A DNA stretch of 64,000 nucleotides from Edaphochlamys debaryana (taxonomy: Eukaryota > Chlorophyta > Chlorophyceae > Chlamydomonadales), in assembly GCA_016858145.1 (NCBI GenBank), contig JAEHOE010000005.1, forward strand, positions 1,918,667 to 1,982,666, read 5' to 3'. The position numbers and the translations under genes were made by a program. The first letter of the stretch is position 1; the number at the start of each line of letters is the position of its first letter. The notes beneath the pieces were generated by a model. That model searched no databases. It was not told where the DNA came from and worked only from the letters and a program-made list of their open reading frames with translations. This document shows positions 23,788 through 35,005 of this stretch, in pieces.

Positions 23788-25810
23788 ATGAACGTGTCTA
23801 GTCAGCAGCTTCCTCAGGCGAGGGGCCACAGCTTGGCGATGTCTGGCAGCCTACAGTGTTGGCGCGCATCGCCGCGCATCTGTCTCCGAACGACGTGGCA
23901 TGCACACTGCGCCTCGTCAACAAGGCTACGTACCACCAGTCCCACGACCGGAATTCAGTCAAGCTCTCGGAGCCCTCACCGCGCGGGATCTTCTCGGCGC
24001 GTTGGTCCGCGCCCGAGGCCTGCCGGGAGCTGACGCGGAAGCAGCGCGAGCAGCTGTTGTGCCTGGTGGCCGCTAGCGGTGACGTGGACAACCTCCAGAC
24101 CGCGCTTGCCAGCGCTGACCTGGTGCCGGTCGTGGACAGCGTGAAGGCAGGGGTAGACCCGGTCCTGGACGCTGCCGCTCGCGCCGGCCACCTGGACTGC
24201 TGCCGCCTGCTGGTGGGTTCCTCCTGGGTGCCCAAGGACGCAGCCGTCACAGTCGCTCTGCTGTCCGCGGCCGGCTCAGGCCACCTCCACATCTGCCAGT
24301 GGGGCTGGGAGGCGTGCCCCGACCTGCAGAAGCGCGCCCTGTGCGCGGAAGCGTTCAAGCGGGCGGCAGCGGGCGGGCACCGCTCGTTGTGCGAAGCCTG
24401 CCTGCTTCGCAACCCGGCTATGCCCACCTGGCCTGCGGTGATAGCGGCAGCCAAGGGAGGGCAGGCGGCCGTGCTGGACTGGCTGCTGTCGCTGCGGCCA
24501 GGAGAGATCAGCGGCCGTTCGGAGCTCCTGTGGGCTGCTGTCGAGGGCTGCGGCCTGGCGACTGCGGAGGCTCTGTGCGGGCGAGTCAACTCTGAACTCC
24601 TGGACCCGGAGGCCTGGTCAGCCGCGCTCCACGCAGCCCTGTGCAGCCCCACCGCAGACTGGCAGGCCAAGGCCGAATGGGCTCTCCGGCAGGGCGGCGT
24701 CCACATCCCAGTAACTTTGGAGTGCTATTTGGCGGCGGCTGGAGGACCGCGAGACCCTGTCGACCGCTTCCGCTGGCTCAAGTCCATCGGCCCTGCTCCT
24801 CCCGACGACGGAGTCCTGATCACCCTGGTTGACCTCTGCCACAAGGCAACGGTAGAGTGGCTGCTGGGGCCTGACGGAGTGGCTCCACCGGGGGGCTGGG
24901 CGGCGGCCGATCCGTTCCCCGGCATGTTTGTCCGCAACGCAGCCGCCAACGGGGACGTGGCCATGCTGAAAGGCCCTGACCAGCGAAGGCTGCGCTGTAA
25001 CGGCCGATGCGGGTGATGTGGCTGCGGGCGTTGGCCACCTAGGTGCAGCGCAGTGGTTGCACGACACTTTCGGGGCAGCCGCGCTTAAGGGCGGCTTCGA
25101 GCTAGCCCTGTCGACCGCAAGCTTGGGCAATGTCGAGCTGATGCGTTGGGTCAGGACCCAGCTGTACGACACAGTGTACGACGAGCGCGTGTGGGTGTCG
25201 GTGGCAGGGTCTGGCTGCGAGGCGGCGCTGGAGCTACTGGCGGAGTGGGAGATCCCCATGCCGGTAAGGAGGGGTGGCGGTGCATGGTGGCGAGGGGCGC
25301 TGCTTAGGCAGTTAGGGGTAATGGCTCCTGCTCCGCTCAGCCCAAGCCCATGTGGCTTCCTGACCCCTGCCTCTGCCTTTGCCCCTGCCTCTGCCCTTGC
25401 GAACTCCGGTTGCTGCACCCTCCCACCTAGGTTAACGGCACCCCTTACGCGGCGGCCGCACGGCAAGGGGACCTGCGGACTCTTCGCGCGCTCCAGCGCA
25501 TGGGCGTATCGTTCGGGCCCGGGCCTACGCTCCCTGCGCTGGGCGTGGACGGGATGCCCCCCCTAGTCGACATGGATGAGGGGCCCGAGCCCGCGTTCGT
25601 CCGGGCCGCACTGAGGGCCCCTCTGGCCGCGGTGCAGTGGCTCGCGGCCTCGGGCTGGACTACGGCTTGGCCCTCGAGCCACTGAAGAGGCAGCCGCAGA
25701 GCGTCGTGGCGGCGGGGTGGGTGGGCCCAGGGGAGGAGTTCGTGTTCGCTCTTGACAGGCGCGGTGTGGATGAACGTGTGGAGGCCTGGGTGAGGCTGCG
25801 GGCTGGGTAG
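23788..25810 (+). pseudogene. F-box-like/ankyrin-repeat protein, copy 3, three frameshifts
   Basis: The exon layout is as in copy 2 (23788-25263 and 25431-25810), but the frame is broken three times. Seven bases (AGCGCTG in copy 2) are missing after 23817. An extra A lies at 24969-24971 (CTGAAAGGCCCTG against CTGAAGGCCCTG). A second 7-base loss occurs at about 25657 (GGGCTGGACTACGG against GGGCTGCCCCGTGGACTACGG in copy 1). Between the lesions the three frames read as normal family sequence, and the restored final frame ends at TAG 25808-25810. From the ATG at 23788 only 81 codons would be made. It is best read as a decayed duplicate of copy 2, although single-base calls should be confirmed. 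Confidence 0.8.
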
Positions 25811-26437
25811 CGCCGGCTGCGATGGGGCCGCGATGGGGTCAGGACAACTTGCGTGAGACAAGTAGTCCGCACGGCTTCGCAGCCGTGCATCTTCTGTTAC
25901 TGCGGCCCGGCAAGATGGCTGTCTGCATCTGCAGGTGCCAGAGCCGGGGCCTGACACATAGCTGGATGCTGTGCACTTTGTAAGGCCGCAAGATGGCACG
26001 GGCGTCGCGGTGAGGAAGGAGGAGCCAAGCCGTGGTAGGGAAGCAAGGCTTTCGTCAGCGTGAAGCGGCATGTGGACTTAGCTCCTGGCTGTTGGGGTGC
26101 TGCTGCCGCCCGTACTGTTTAGAGCCGAGACGCATGAGCTAGGATGACCTGTTGGATGCCAAGCAGGCGAAGAGCTGAGGGGCTAGTAGGGCTGGCCCGT
26201 CTCCGAACGAGGCCGTGCAAGGTGGGCTGACCGTGAGGAGGCGGGACGCGTGTATGCAGTGCGACAGGGAGACGGGGACCCGTCAGAGGTCTGGGTGCTT
26301 TGCTGCGCAGCGTCGGCAGTCAACCTTACTTTGTGGGGTCGTGTAACTGGTCCAAGGGCTATAGAGCTGGGCCAGATAGGTCAGAGCGGCGCCATGGCAG
26401 GAAAGCCAAGGGAGCAAGGGAGTGGCATGGGCGTTGC

Positions 26438-27014
26438 AAGATGCCGCATTCGGCTGCACTCTCCTTCGTCCATAACCTGCCAGCCCCAATGAGCGCGCCT
26501 TCGCCGCCGCAACTCCCCAGCCCCAACGCAGGCCCTTCAACCCCAGACCCCCAGCCCACCTCGCCCCACGCCTGCGCGATTCCAAACGCGTCCTCAAGCT
26601 TCATAACCTTGCTTCATCACTTCCCGATCCATGCGCGCCTAAGCCCCACGCATTTGTTCCGAAGCCCCAAAACTGCCATCAGGCACTGCCAGCTCTACAC
26701 CACTATCCTGCCGTACCCAACGGCCAGGCAGCACAAGCACTGCCTACTGCACCGCTCACTGGGTCAACAAATGCAAGCCGCCGCCAGGCCCTTCGGCAGC
26801 CCGCCAGCACCAGCCGGAGGCGAAGCGCCCCTGAGGCCAAGCAACACCCCCAGACGACCGGCCCTCGTACTCCATCCGACCCTTCGCCCTTCGCGCCCTG
26901 TACCGCCGACCGCCTCCACCACGCTTCAGCATCTCAGCGCCTCAGCATCTCAGCGCCTCAGCATCTCAGCGCCTCAGCACCACAGCGCCTCAGCACCAAG
27001 CAGCCCGAGCCGGC
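26438..27014. other. Intergenic region with 16-bp minisatellite (26927-26999)
   Basis: No gene is supported between the ankyrin unit and the TOC75 stop codon. At 26927-26999 there are about four and a half copies of a 16-bp unit, CAGCATCTCAGCGCCT, with small changes in the last two. The remainder is C-rich and featureless. It probably contains the 3' untranslated region of TOC75, but I found no TGTAA motif on the minus strand there. Confidence 0.5.
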
Positions 27015-30000
27015 TTAGAAGCGCTCTCCGAAGTTCACCAGGAAGGTGCCGGTGCCCGCGTTGCAGTCGCGCGCGTACTCGAAGCGGCAGGCGCCCAGCG
27101 CCTTGAAGCCGGCGCCGAACGACATGCCGCGGCCGGGCTTACGGTAGTACTCTGCGGGGGGTGGGACGGGTGGGTGGGTGCGGGGTTAAGGCATTTGCAG
27201 GCGGGTGGAGCTGGCAAGACAACGCAGCAACCGTCTCCGCGGCGGCACGACAATGACACGAAAAGGAAGGTGGAAAAATCGGGGCTGGTATACTCCTCTA
27301 ACTGATAGCGCTGGCGAGTGGGAGCAGCGGCGGACGAATGAAGCAACAGACAGCAGCAGAAGGCAGCACTAGCACGCACCCGTGGGGTTGCCGTTGAGCT
27401 CCTTGCCGCTGCCCAGGTCGGTGGCGTACTCGGCGAAGGCGTAGGCGGTGCCGGGCAGGCCGTAGTTGCGGAGCGGGAAGCGGGCCTGGAGGGGAAGGGC
27501 GGGGGCGGGCGGGGTGCGTGGTTGGGGAGATGCTCGGCCCACAGGTCTACCCCGGGTTCTGCCCCGGGTATGCTCTGAAGCCTCCGGTGTCAACACGTGT
27601 GCCCCCATTCCTTGATGTTCCTTTCACCCCCATCCCCCCCATCCCCCTCCAACCCCTCCCCGCCTCCCCTTCTCCCTCCCCTGCCCCTCGGCCCTCCCTC
27701 CCCCTCTCCCTCGGCCCCCTCCCCCACCTCCGCGGCCAGCTCCACGAAGCGCCGCGCGGCGCCCAGCTCTCCGTGCGAGTAGCCGCGCACCGAGTAGGGC
27801 CCGCCCAGGGGGAAGTAGTCGTAGGCGCCCAGGTCGCCCAGGGCGTTGCCGGCCTGGGGTGGGGGGAGGAGGGTGGAGGGGAGGGGTAGGCAGAGGGGTT
27901 GGTGCAAGAGGGAGCGGGTAGGGGTAGTGGGGTAGGGTGGGGGCTGCGCCAGCCACCGCCAACTGCCCGGACCTAGAACCCTCAAGCTTTGTGAAGGACG
28001 CAGCACGCGGCATGCATAGCACGTGCACTCGCCTTGGCGTGCAGCACCACTGTGTTGGGTGCCTTGCGCTCCTTCCACAGCTGCTCGGCGGTGAGCTTGG
28101 GCAGGAAGGGCGCCTCCATGAACTTGGTGAAGGTGGCCACGGCGCGGTTGTAGAGCCCGCCCGACAGGCCCAGCGTGCGGCCGCCGGGGAGCGTGACGCT
28201 GGGGTTGAGGCCCTGGTCCACCTGTTGGGGGGGAGGAGGAGGGGAGGAGGGGGGGTGGGTTGGGGAGGGATGCAAGAGGGTGGAATGTACGAGCGGATGG
28301 CGGCGCTCATGGTGGCTGACACGTGTTTGGTTTTGAACAAGACAGTGTGCTGGTGCAGGAAGTCCGTGGCTCAGCAAAGGTTGAAGGTTGACAGCAGCAG
28401 CGCCCGTGAGGGCGCTGGTCAGATTTTCAGTACGATAAGTGAAAGCATCAGGGCCACGTGACTGCTGTGTTGCGAGCCTGCGCATGTATTCTCGCGCCGG
28501 CGGGTGCTATGGAGAGGATGCAGAAGTAGGACGCGGGGATCACGACGCGGCTCAGAACTCAGCCTCAGAGAGGACACAGCAGTACGGCCTGATTAGGGCC
28601 GCCTCAGATTTTCAGTACGAATTTTGAGAGAGCATCCCCGCCGCGTCGCGATAAGCTCCGGGTCCGTGCGTGCCCCGCGCGCCCCCAAACTTCCATCCCA
28701 AACGCACCCGGAGCCAGTGCACCCAGTCGGCCCGTCCTGCTCCACTCCGGGTTCTCCCCATTTCGGCCTATTCCTCCCCACACGGGTTGCCGGCAGCTGC
28801 TTGGCCAGGGTCCCCCCCCCCCGGGATGCGGCTGGACCACGCAGGGCCGCACGCACCTGGAAGAGGCGGCGCGTGCCGATCTGGTTGCCGTTGATGAAGC
28901 GCACATCGTCCAGGGCGAAGAAGCCCTGGGGTGGGGGTGGGGTGGGGGTGGGGGTGAAGGCAAGGAGGGTGGACGTTGGGACTTGCGGTGGTGCCCACGG
29001 ATCTCCCGGGCGGCGCCGACCGCTTCCCCGTCCTTGCTCCCCCCTGCCCTCGCCCCTGCCTCCCATAGCCCGCCGCACTCTGCCGTACACGCTGCCGTAC
29101 ACATGCCGTACACCCCCGCGCCCGCACCTGGTACGACAGCGACAGGTCCTTGCCGTTGCCCGACAGGGTGGTGGGCGGGCCGTTGTCGGCGTAGTAGCCC
29201 CGCTGCACCTTGGTGCCCTTGGCCACCGGCTGGCCGTTCTCGTCCAGCGTCGAGATGAGCTGCAGCATCACGGCATGCTCCACCTGGGGGTTGATGGGGG
29301 GGGTTGAGGGAGGGGGTTGAGGGGGTGGGGTGGGGGTTTGGGGAGGAAGGGGTGGGACGGCGTGGGGGAGGGTGTGGGCGTGGGTGGGGGGCGGAAGTGG
29401 GGGCAGGGCTGCGCGCGGCGGAGTGGTGCGGTGCGGGTGCAGAGAGCTCCAGAGCTCGGAGTTGTGTGGCTCAGCAAAGGATGAAGGTTGACAGCAGCAG
29501 CGCCCGCGAGGGCGCTGGTCAGATTTTCAGTACGATAAGTGAAAGCATCAGGGCCATGCGGTGGCGTGCGGTGGCGTTCCCAGCTTCCATCTAAAAGCCA
29601 TCCGGTAAACAAGCCAAGACGCAGACCCACCGCCCCTCATCACGAGGTACACAAACCTCCCACCGGCCCCTCCAAAATTCCCCACTGATCCCCACACACC
29701 TTGTTGTCCTGGCCGGTGACCTGGCTGGTCCAGCCCTTGAGGCCGAAGCGGTCCACGAACACGGGCGGCACCTCGGCCTCACCGCCGGGCGTGAAGATGG
29801 TGCTGGTCTTGCGCGTGTTGAACAGCTGCGGGGGTGGTGGTGGCGGGGGGCAGGGGCATGCGTGGGCGTGGGAGGAGGAGGGGCGGGATCAGGGGCATGC
29901 GTGGGCGGGGGCTCAGGAGGCGGGCAGTGCGGCGGTGCGAGGATGGCCCCATGGCTTCAACGATGGCCCCAGCGCGCCGTCCCGCGCTCCCCCGCACCTG

Positions 30001-33000
30001 CAGGTTGCGGGTGGTGTGGTCCTTGTAGAAGGGCTCGGCGTAGCTCAGGGAGAAGCCCAGGTCTGCAGAGGGAGAGCGCGGGGTAAGGGATGAACCACCA
30101 GCGCACACATTGGGGCCGTCGTCCTTCACCCGCCGCCTACGCACTTCCGTCCCACGCCCCTGCCGCCGACTGCCACAATGCGGCCCAAAGCTCCCGCACT
30201 CGCACTCACGGCCCCCCGCCCCGCCCCACCCACCCGCCGAGGGGTTGCGCCAGTCCGAGGCCGACAGCGACAGCGTGGCGCTCTCGCTGTTGCCGAACAG
30301 GTTCTCGTGCGAGACCTCCACGGAGCCGCCGGGGATGAGCGACTGGCGGCTGACCGAGGGCACGCCGTTCTTCAGCTGGAAGGACCAGTCCAGGTCCAGC
30401 TGCGGTGGGGGAAAGGGTGGGGGCAGACGGTGGGGGGTGGGGGGATGCATGGGAGGGGTGGGCGGATGGGTGGTCAGGAGGGATGCGCGGACATCAGCAG
30501 CGGGGCACCCGTGGGGATACACCCGGCACCTGGCTTGGACCCGCTTTGTTCGAGCGGACCCTTCACCGCCTGTCCCCCGCCCTGCAACCCCGACCCCCCG
30601 CTTCCCGCCTCCTGGCCCTCCCCAAGCCTCACCTCCATGCTCTTGGGCTGCACCTCCTCGCAGCGGATGCGCACATTGATCTTGTTCACATCGCCCGGGT
30701 CCTGCCGCCAGAAGAAGGGCCCAGGAATACAGATCAACGTCAGCCAGAAGTCACCTCAGCCCAACAGCTCCGTGCAACGAGACGCACGCTTGCACGCAAA
30801 AACCCCAAACAGGCATTGTCACTCTCGTTTCGCTACCACTCTCCACAAAGCCAGCCCGCACAACCCCCCACGCCTCGCACCGCCTGCAGCCCACCCTGCC
30901 AGACCCCATCACGCTGCTGCCCACCCCCACCCCCACCCCCACCAACCCCCCACCCCCACCTGCTCCGGCTCGATGTTGATGTCCTCCAGCAGACCGCTGG
31001 CGAAGATTGAGTTGACGGCGTCGTAGCCGTCCTCCACGTGGTAGTGCTGGCCCTTCTGCGCTCGGAGCGGGATTGGAGGGGGAGGGGGAGGGGGAAGGGG
31101 AAGCGGGAGGGCAGGGTGTTGGAGGGGCAGTGCTGGGAGAAGAGGGGGGAGACAGAGCTGAGTGGGGAAGATCCGCCACCACAGGGAGTGCAGCTGTCTG
31201 TTGCATCTGCCGGATGGCCTGAGTGCAGCACGGGCCGGGGAGGGGCCGCACGGCCCGGGGTCCCGGGGCCGGGGATCGCGGCCGCACCTTGAAGCCCGAG
31301 GCCTCGATGATCTTGTCCGCCTTGACCACCTTGCCCTCGTCGTACACACTGTACTCGAGCTCGCTCTCGCCCGTGAGCTTGGGCCGCACGAAGCGCACAG
31401 ACACGTTGTCGACCTGTTGGGGGTGGGGGTGGCGGGGGAAGGGGTGGGTTGGAGGTTGGAGGTGGGCGGTGGGTGGTGGTGAGGAGTGAATTGATGGGCA
31501 TGTCGACGCAGTAGGTTAGGAGCTACGGCGTGCTGCTGGTGGTGATGGGGGTGTTGACCCACTGAGGCACGACAAGGCTGTTGGTTGACTGCGCCGGCAG
31601 CCTCTCAGCACACAGTGCCTCCGTGAACCCCCCGCCCGCCACTCCACCCTCTTCCCCCCCACCTTGGCCTCCGTCACGTTGGCGCGCAGGATGCCGTCCT
31701 CCATGCCATCGAAGAAGCCCACGTAGCAGAAGGGCAGGCCGCGGGACTGGTACCTGGGGAGCGGGGGGGAGGGATCGGGGCGGAAGGTCGGGGGGCGTCC
31801 TCAAGGGGTCATGGGGGATTTCGCGTTGACGAGGGCACTCTGCCCCCAGGACCGGCACCGGACACCGCCCACCCATCCCGCAGCCCTCATCCCCTCATCC
31901 CCACCCCGCGAGCGCTGCCCGACTCACCAGGACTCGACGCGCGAGCGGACCTTGTCCATGACCGCAATGTCCACCATGTAGGGCTGGGGCGGCAGGCAGT
32001 CCCGGCAGATGGCCTCGATCTCGGCCGCCGGCATCAGAGAGGCGCCCTTGACGTCGATGGCGTTGATGCCGCGGAACTGGTGGGGCGTGAACTTGTACAC
32101 CACGCGCTGCACGGGGAGAAAAGGGTGGGGGTTTGAGCGGTTGGGGTTTGGCGTGATTGAAGGGCCCCTGCCAAAAATCCCCACCCGGCTCGCCACGCCC
32201 CGCCGCACCCTCTCTTCTGGCCCTCTCTTGCCACAAATCCCCCCTGCCGCCCCATCGGAGTACCCCCCTCCCATCCTGAATACCCTCTGCTGTGATTCCT
32301 GCCACCCCAACCACCACCACCGCCACACACCCCACCTGGTGGTTGGGCTTGCCGCCCGGCCCGCCCACCCTGACACGCTAACGGTAAGGGTAACCACCCC
32401 ATCACGTGATCACGCACCTGGTGGTTGGACTTGTCGTCCACGAACTCAGTGCGGATCTCCACCTCGGCGATGTAGTCCTCGTACTGGCTGCGGGGCGGAA
32501 GTCGAGGGGAAGGGCAGGGCGTTTGAAGGTGGGGCAAGGATGGGGGGCGGAGCGAGAACGAAGAACGGTGGCAAGGGGGAGGGGTCCCGACAGGCCCGGG
32601 CGGCGCCGTAGCAGCCGGGGCAAGGCACTGCCATAGGGCTCGACACGCGCCTCCTCGGCAAGCTGGGGCGTCCGGCCCTCGAGAGATCGCCGGGCTGCTG
32701 TGCACCAAAGGCACTCTCCCCTCCCCCTCGCCCCGCATGCAGTCCTCCTCCAATGGCTCCACCCCCTGAAAGATGCCGCCGGCTCGCGCACAGCACCACC
32801 ACGCGTCCTCCCTCCGAGGCTGACGCAAGCGCCCGCTCCACACCTTCCCCACCCCCGAACCCGGAGGCCGCCGGCTGCGCCCCGGAGGAGGCTGCAGCGC
32901 CCCTGCCGCCGCCGCCCGGCCCGAGCACGGCTGCTGCGGCGCCGCGAGGCGCGAGCGGCGGAACGCCTGTCGGGCCGCTGCTGCTGGCTGGCTGCAGCCC

Positions 33001-34627
33001 CTCCGGCGCCCCCGCTCGCTCCTGCTGAGGCCCGGCCTTGCAACCCCAGCCCCGAGCCGGGGCCATCGCTGCCTCCTCCCCTCCGGTAGCACCGCCTGGG
33101 AACCGCAGGGGCCGTCCGGGCGCCGACGACTCCCTCCCGGGCAGTGCCAGGCAGCCCATCAGGCGTCAGGGAGGGCGCAGGCCTCCCGGCGGACCGGGGT
33201 CCGGGTCCTCAGCGCTGCAGGTGACGCCCACTGTGCTGCGCGCTGCGGCACCCGGCCGCACCGCTACCCGTCCCTCCGCCTGGCCATGTCCAACCAAGGC
33301 CCGACGAGGAGGACGCAACATGACCGCGCCCGACTTCCCCCTTCCTGCGCCAACCTTCCCTCTCCTGCTCTCCACGCTCTGCCGCTCCTCTCCCCTCGCC
33401 TTACCTCCCCTCCCCTCCCCTCTCCTCGGCCCCTCCCCTCTCCCTACCCTCCTCCTCCCCCTCCCACCCCCCCTCACATCTCCAGCTTGCGGCGGTCGTC
33501 CAGCAGGTCCTGCTTCTCAAAGATGTGCCCCTCCTGCACCGTCAGCAGGTCCTTGAGGTCGGCCTGGGGGGTGGGGGGAGAAGGGGTGGGGAGTGTGCAA
33601 GGGGTTAAGCGCGGGGAAGGCGTGCGAGGGCGTGGGGGTGCGCGTCTGGCGTGGAGGGGGGTGAGAGGGTAGGTAGGGGGCAGACACGGTGTCGAACGAT
33701 GCTTTGATGGCTACGCATTCGCAGTGCACGGCACGCGATCACAGCCCTGCTGAAGGCGCGCAGAGAGGCTTTGCGGCCCTGTGGGGCAGTGCAGGCCCGT
33801 GCAGAGACGCCCGGTTGCCGACCATAGCGCCCCGGCCACCCCGCAAACTCGCCCAGCATCGGTGGAAACGGTACCAGCGCCCAGTCTAGCCTATCCACTA
33901 CTCGTCCCGCGAGTTGGATCCAACTGGGTCCCGATAGCGAGTGCCGGATCCTGGCGGCGGCGACCAGAACCGGTCAAACATCCCCCCCTCCCTCTATACC
34001 CCCTTCAATAAAGCTTAGAAGACCCCCCCCGGGGCCAAGCCCGCGTCTTCATGTCACGCCCCTCGTGTGCCTTCCCCCTGGATCGCGATGGAGGGCCATC
34101 TCTGGGCCTACCTCGGAGGGCAGGTTCCCGACCTCGGGCCACCCCTCGATGACAATCTCCACGCAGCGGTTTGTCCCGCTGCGCTCGCCGGGCGTAGACT
34201 CGATGTCCTCGCTATCCGTTACAAGCCCCTTCCAGTTGCGCTTCTTGTCCGAGCCCTCGTCCGAGGACGAAGCGTCCGCGAGCTCAAACAGCGGCAGGAC
34301 GCATCCGCCTTCGGGGCCTGCAGGCTCGCCACCACCGCCACCGCCTCCACCGCCACCTCCCCCGCGGTTGCCTCCATTCCCGCCAAAGCCGCCGAAGCAA
34401 GGCACCATCGCGGCCGCCGAGACCGCCGAGGGCACGCCGAGCCGGGCGAGCGGCTGCGTCGTGCTCGCCTCGCTGCTGCTGCCGCTGGTCGAGCACTCCT
34501 GATCGCCATGGCTGCTGCTAGGCTGCGTCGCTTGTGCGCGAACGACCAATGCGCGAGCGCACACGCGAGGTGTCGGCCGGACTGCCGCCCGGCCTAGGCC
34601 GCTCTGCGCAGCCTTCCGCCCTAGCAT
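27015..34627 (-). CDS. TOC75: TOC75, outer-envelope protein import channel (Omp85 family)
   Basis: Seventeen exons read on the minus strand sum to 2373 bp (790 aa): 34112-34627, 33478-33563, 32418-32487, 31928-32106, 31663-31753, 31288-31413, 30960-31055, 30633-30701, 30234-30399, 29998-30062, 29700-29825, 29128-29283, 28857-28925, 28033-28221, 27728-27853, 27380-27485 and 27015-27151. TOC75 is the beta-barrel pore through which precursor proteins cross the chloroplast outer envelope. Residues 1-30 (MLGRKAAQSGLGRAAVRPTP onward) look like a stromal transit peptide. Residues 79-100 are a Gly-rich tract, the feature that in plant TOC75 stops the presequence at the envelope. POTRA-type segments follow (residues about 175-440), then a barrel containing GGPYSVRGYSHGELGAAR and the C-terminal strand NAGTGTFLVNFGERF. 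Length is close to plant TOC75. The intron after 28033 has a GC donor. The gene is divergent from squalene synthase. Confidence 0.95.
28366..28456. repeat. 91-bp intronic repeat, copy 1, with hairpin
   Basis: Lies in the TOC75 intron between the exons at 28857-28925 and 28033-28221. It matches 29466-29556 at 89 of 91 positions. It contains a perfect hairpin at 28398-28417, CAGCGCCC-GTGA-GGGCGCTG. Its segment CAGATTTTCAGTACGA appears a third time at about 28606. Confidence 0.9.
29466..29556. repeat. 91-bp intronic repeat, copy 2, with hairpin
   Basis: Lies in the TOC75 intron between the exons at 29700-29825 and 29128-29283, exactly 1100 bp from copy 1. Of the two differences, one falls in the hairpin loop (GCGA instead of GTGA, 29506-29509), leaving the stem perfect. 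Confidence 0.9.
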
Positions 34628-35005
34628 GGCTGTAATTGTCGCTTCTAGTAGTAGCGAGGCCTACAGCTGCATGGGCGCAAGGCCTTGACGCTGCGTGTGC
34701 ACCAAGAGAATGCAGCCGCCGGCACGACGCAGGCCGCTGGTGCGTAGCCTAGTGCGTCGTCTCTACACAAGCTCGAAAATCAGGCTCGACAGGTCAATTG
34801 GGCCCTGATCGGCCAAGGTCGCCGAGCGGCCTTGCACGCGATTGCCCTCATTACAGTGCGAGCTCCGCAATAAAGTCTCCGTTCCCCGACCCTCCCTGTA
34901 TAGTCCGGTCAATAACGACTCGCAAATCGCACATACCTGGCTGGCACGTTCCCGGTTTAGCCTGCGGAGGTAGAATCGAAACGCCAGCACCGCGCGGCCA
35001 GCAAA
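34628..35005. promoter_or_regulatory. Divergent promoter region, TOC75 / squalene synthase
   Basis: Only 378 bp separate the two start codons, so the promoters and 5' leaders of both genes must lie here or extend into the opposite transcription unit. A TATA-like TGTATAG lies at about 34897, roughly 110 bp before the squalene synthase ATG, with CAATAA motifs at about 34867 and 34911. No clear TATA box is seen on the TOC75 side. Confidence 0.6.

Larger units (their letters stand above)
23133..26437 (+). repeat. Tandem duplication, second copy (ankyrin copy 3 unit)
   Basis: Second copy of 19780-22972. The 3' flank at 26122-26437 (GAGCCGAGACGCATGAGCTA, GAGCGGCGCCATGGCAGGAA) is recognisably related to 22732-22972 but more diverged than the 5' part. 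Confidence 0.8.

Noticed and set aside
34049..34627. Plus-strand open frames across TOC75 exon 1 (34065-34597)
   Set aside because: They are GC-rich shadows. The minus frame has the transit peptide, Gly tract and correct splice phase.
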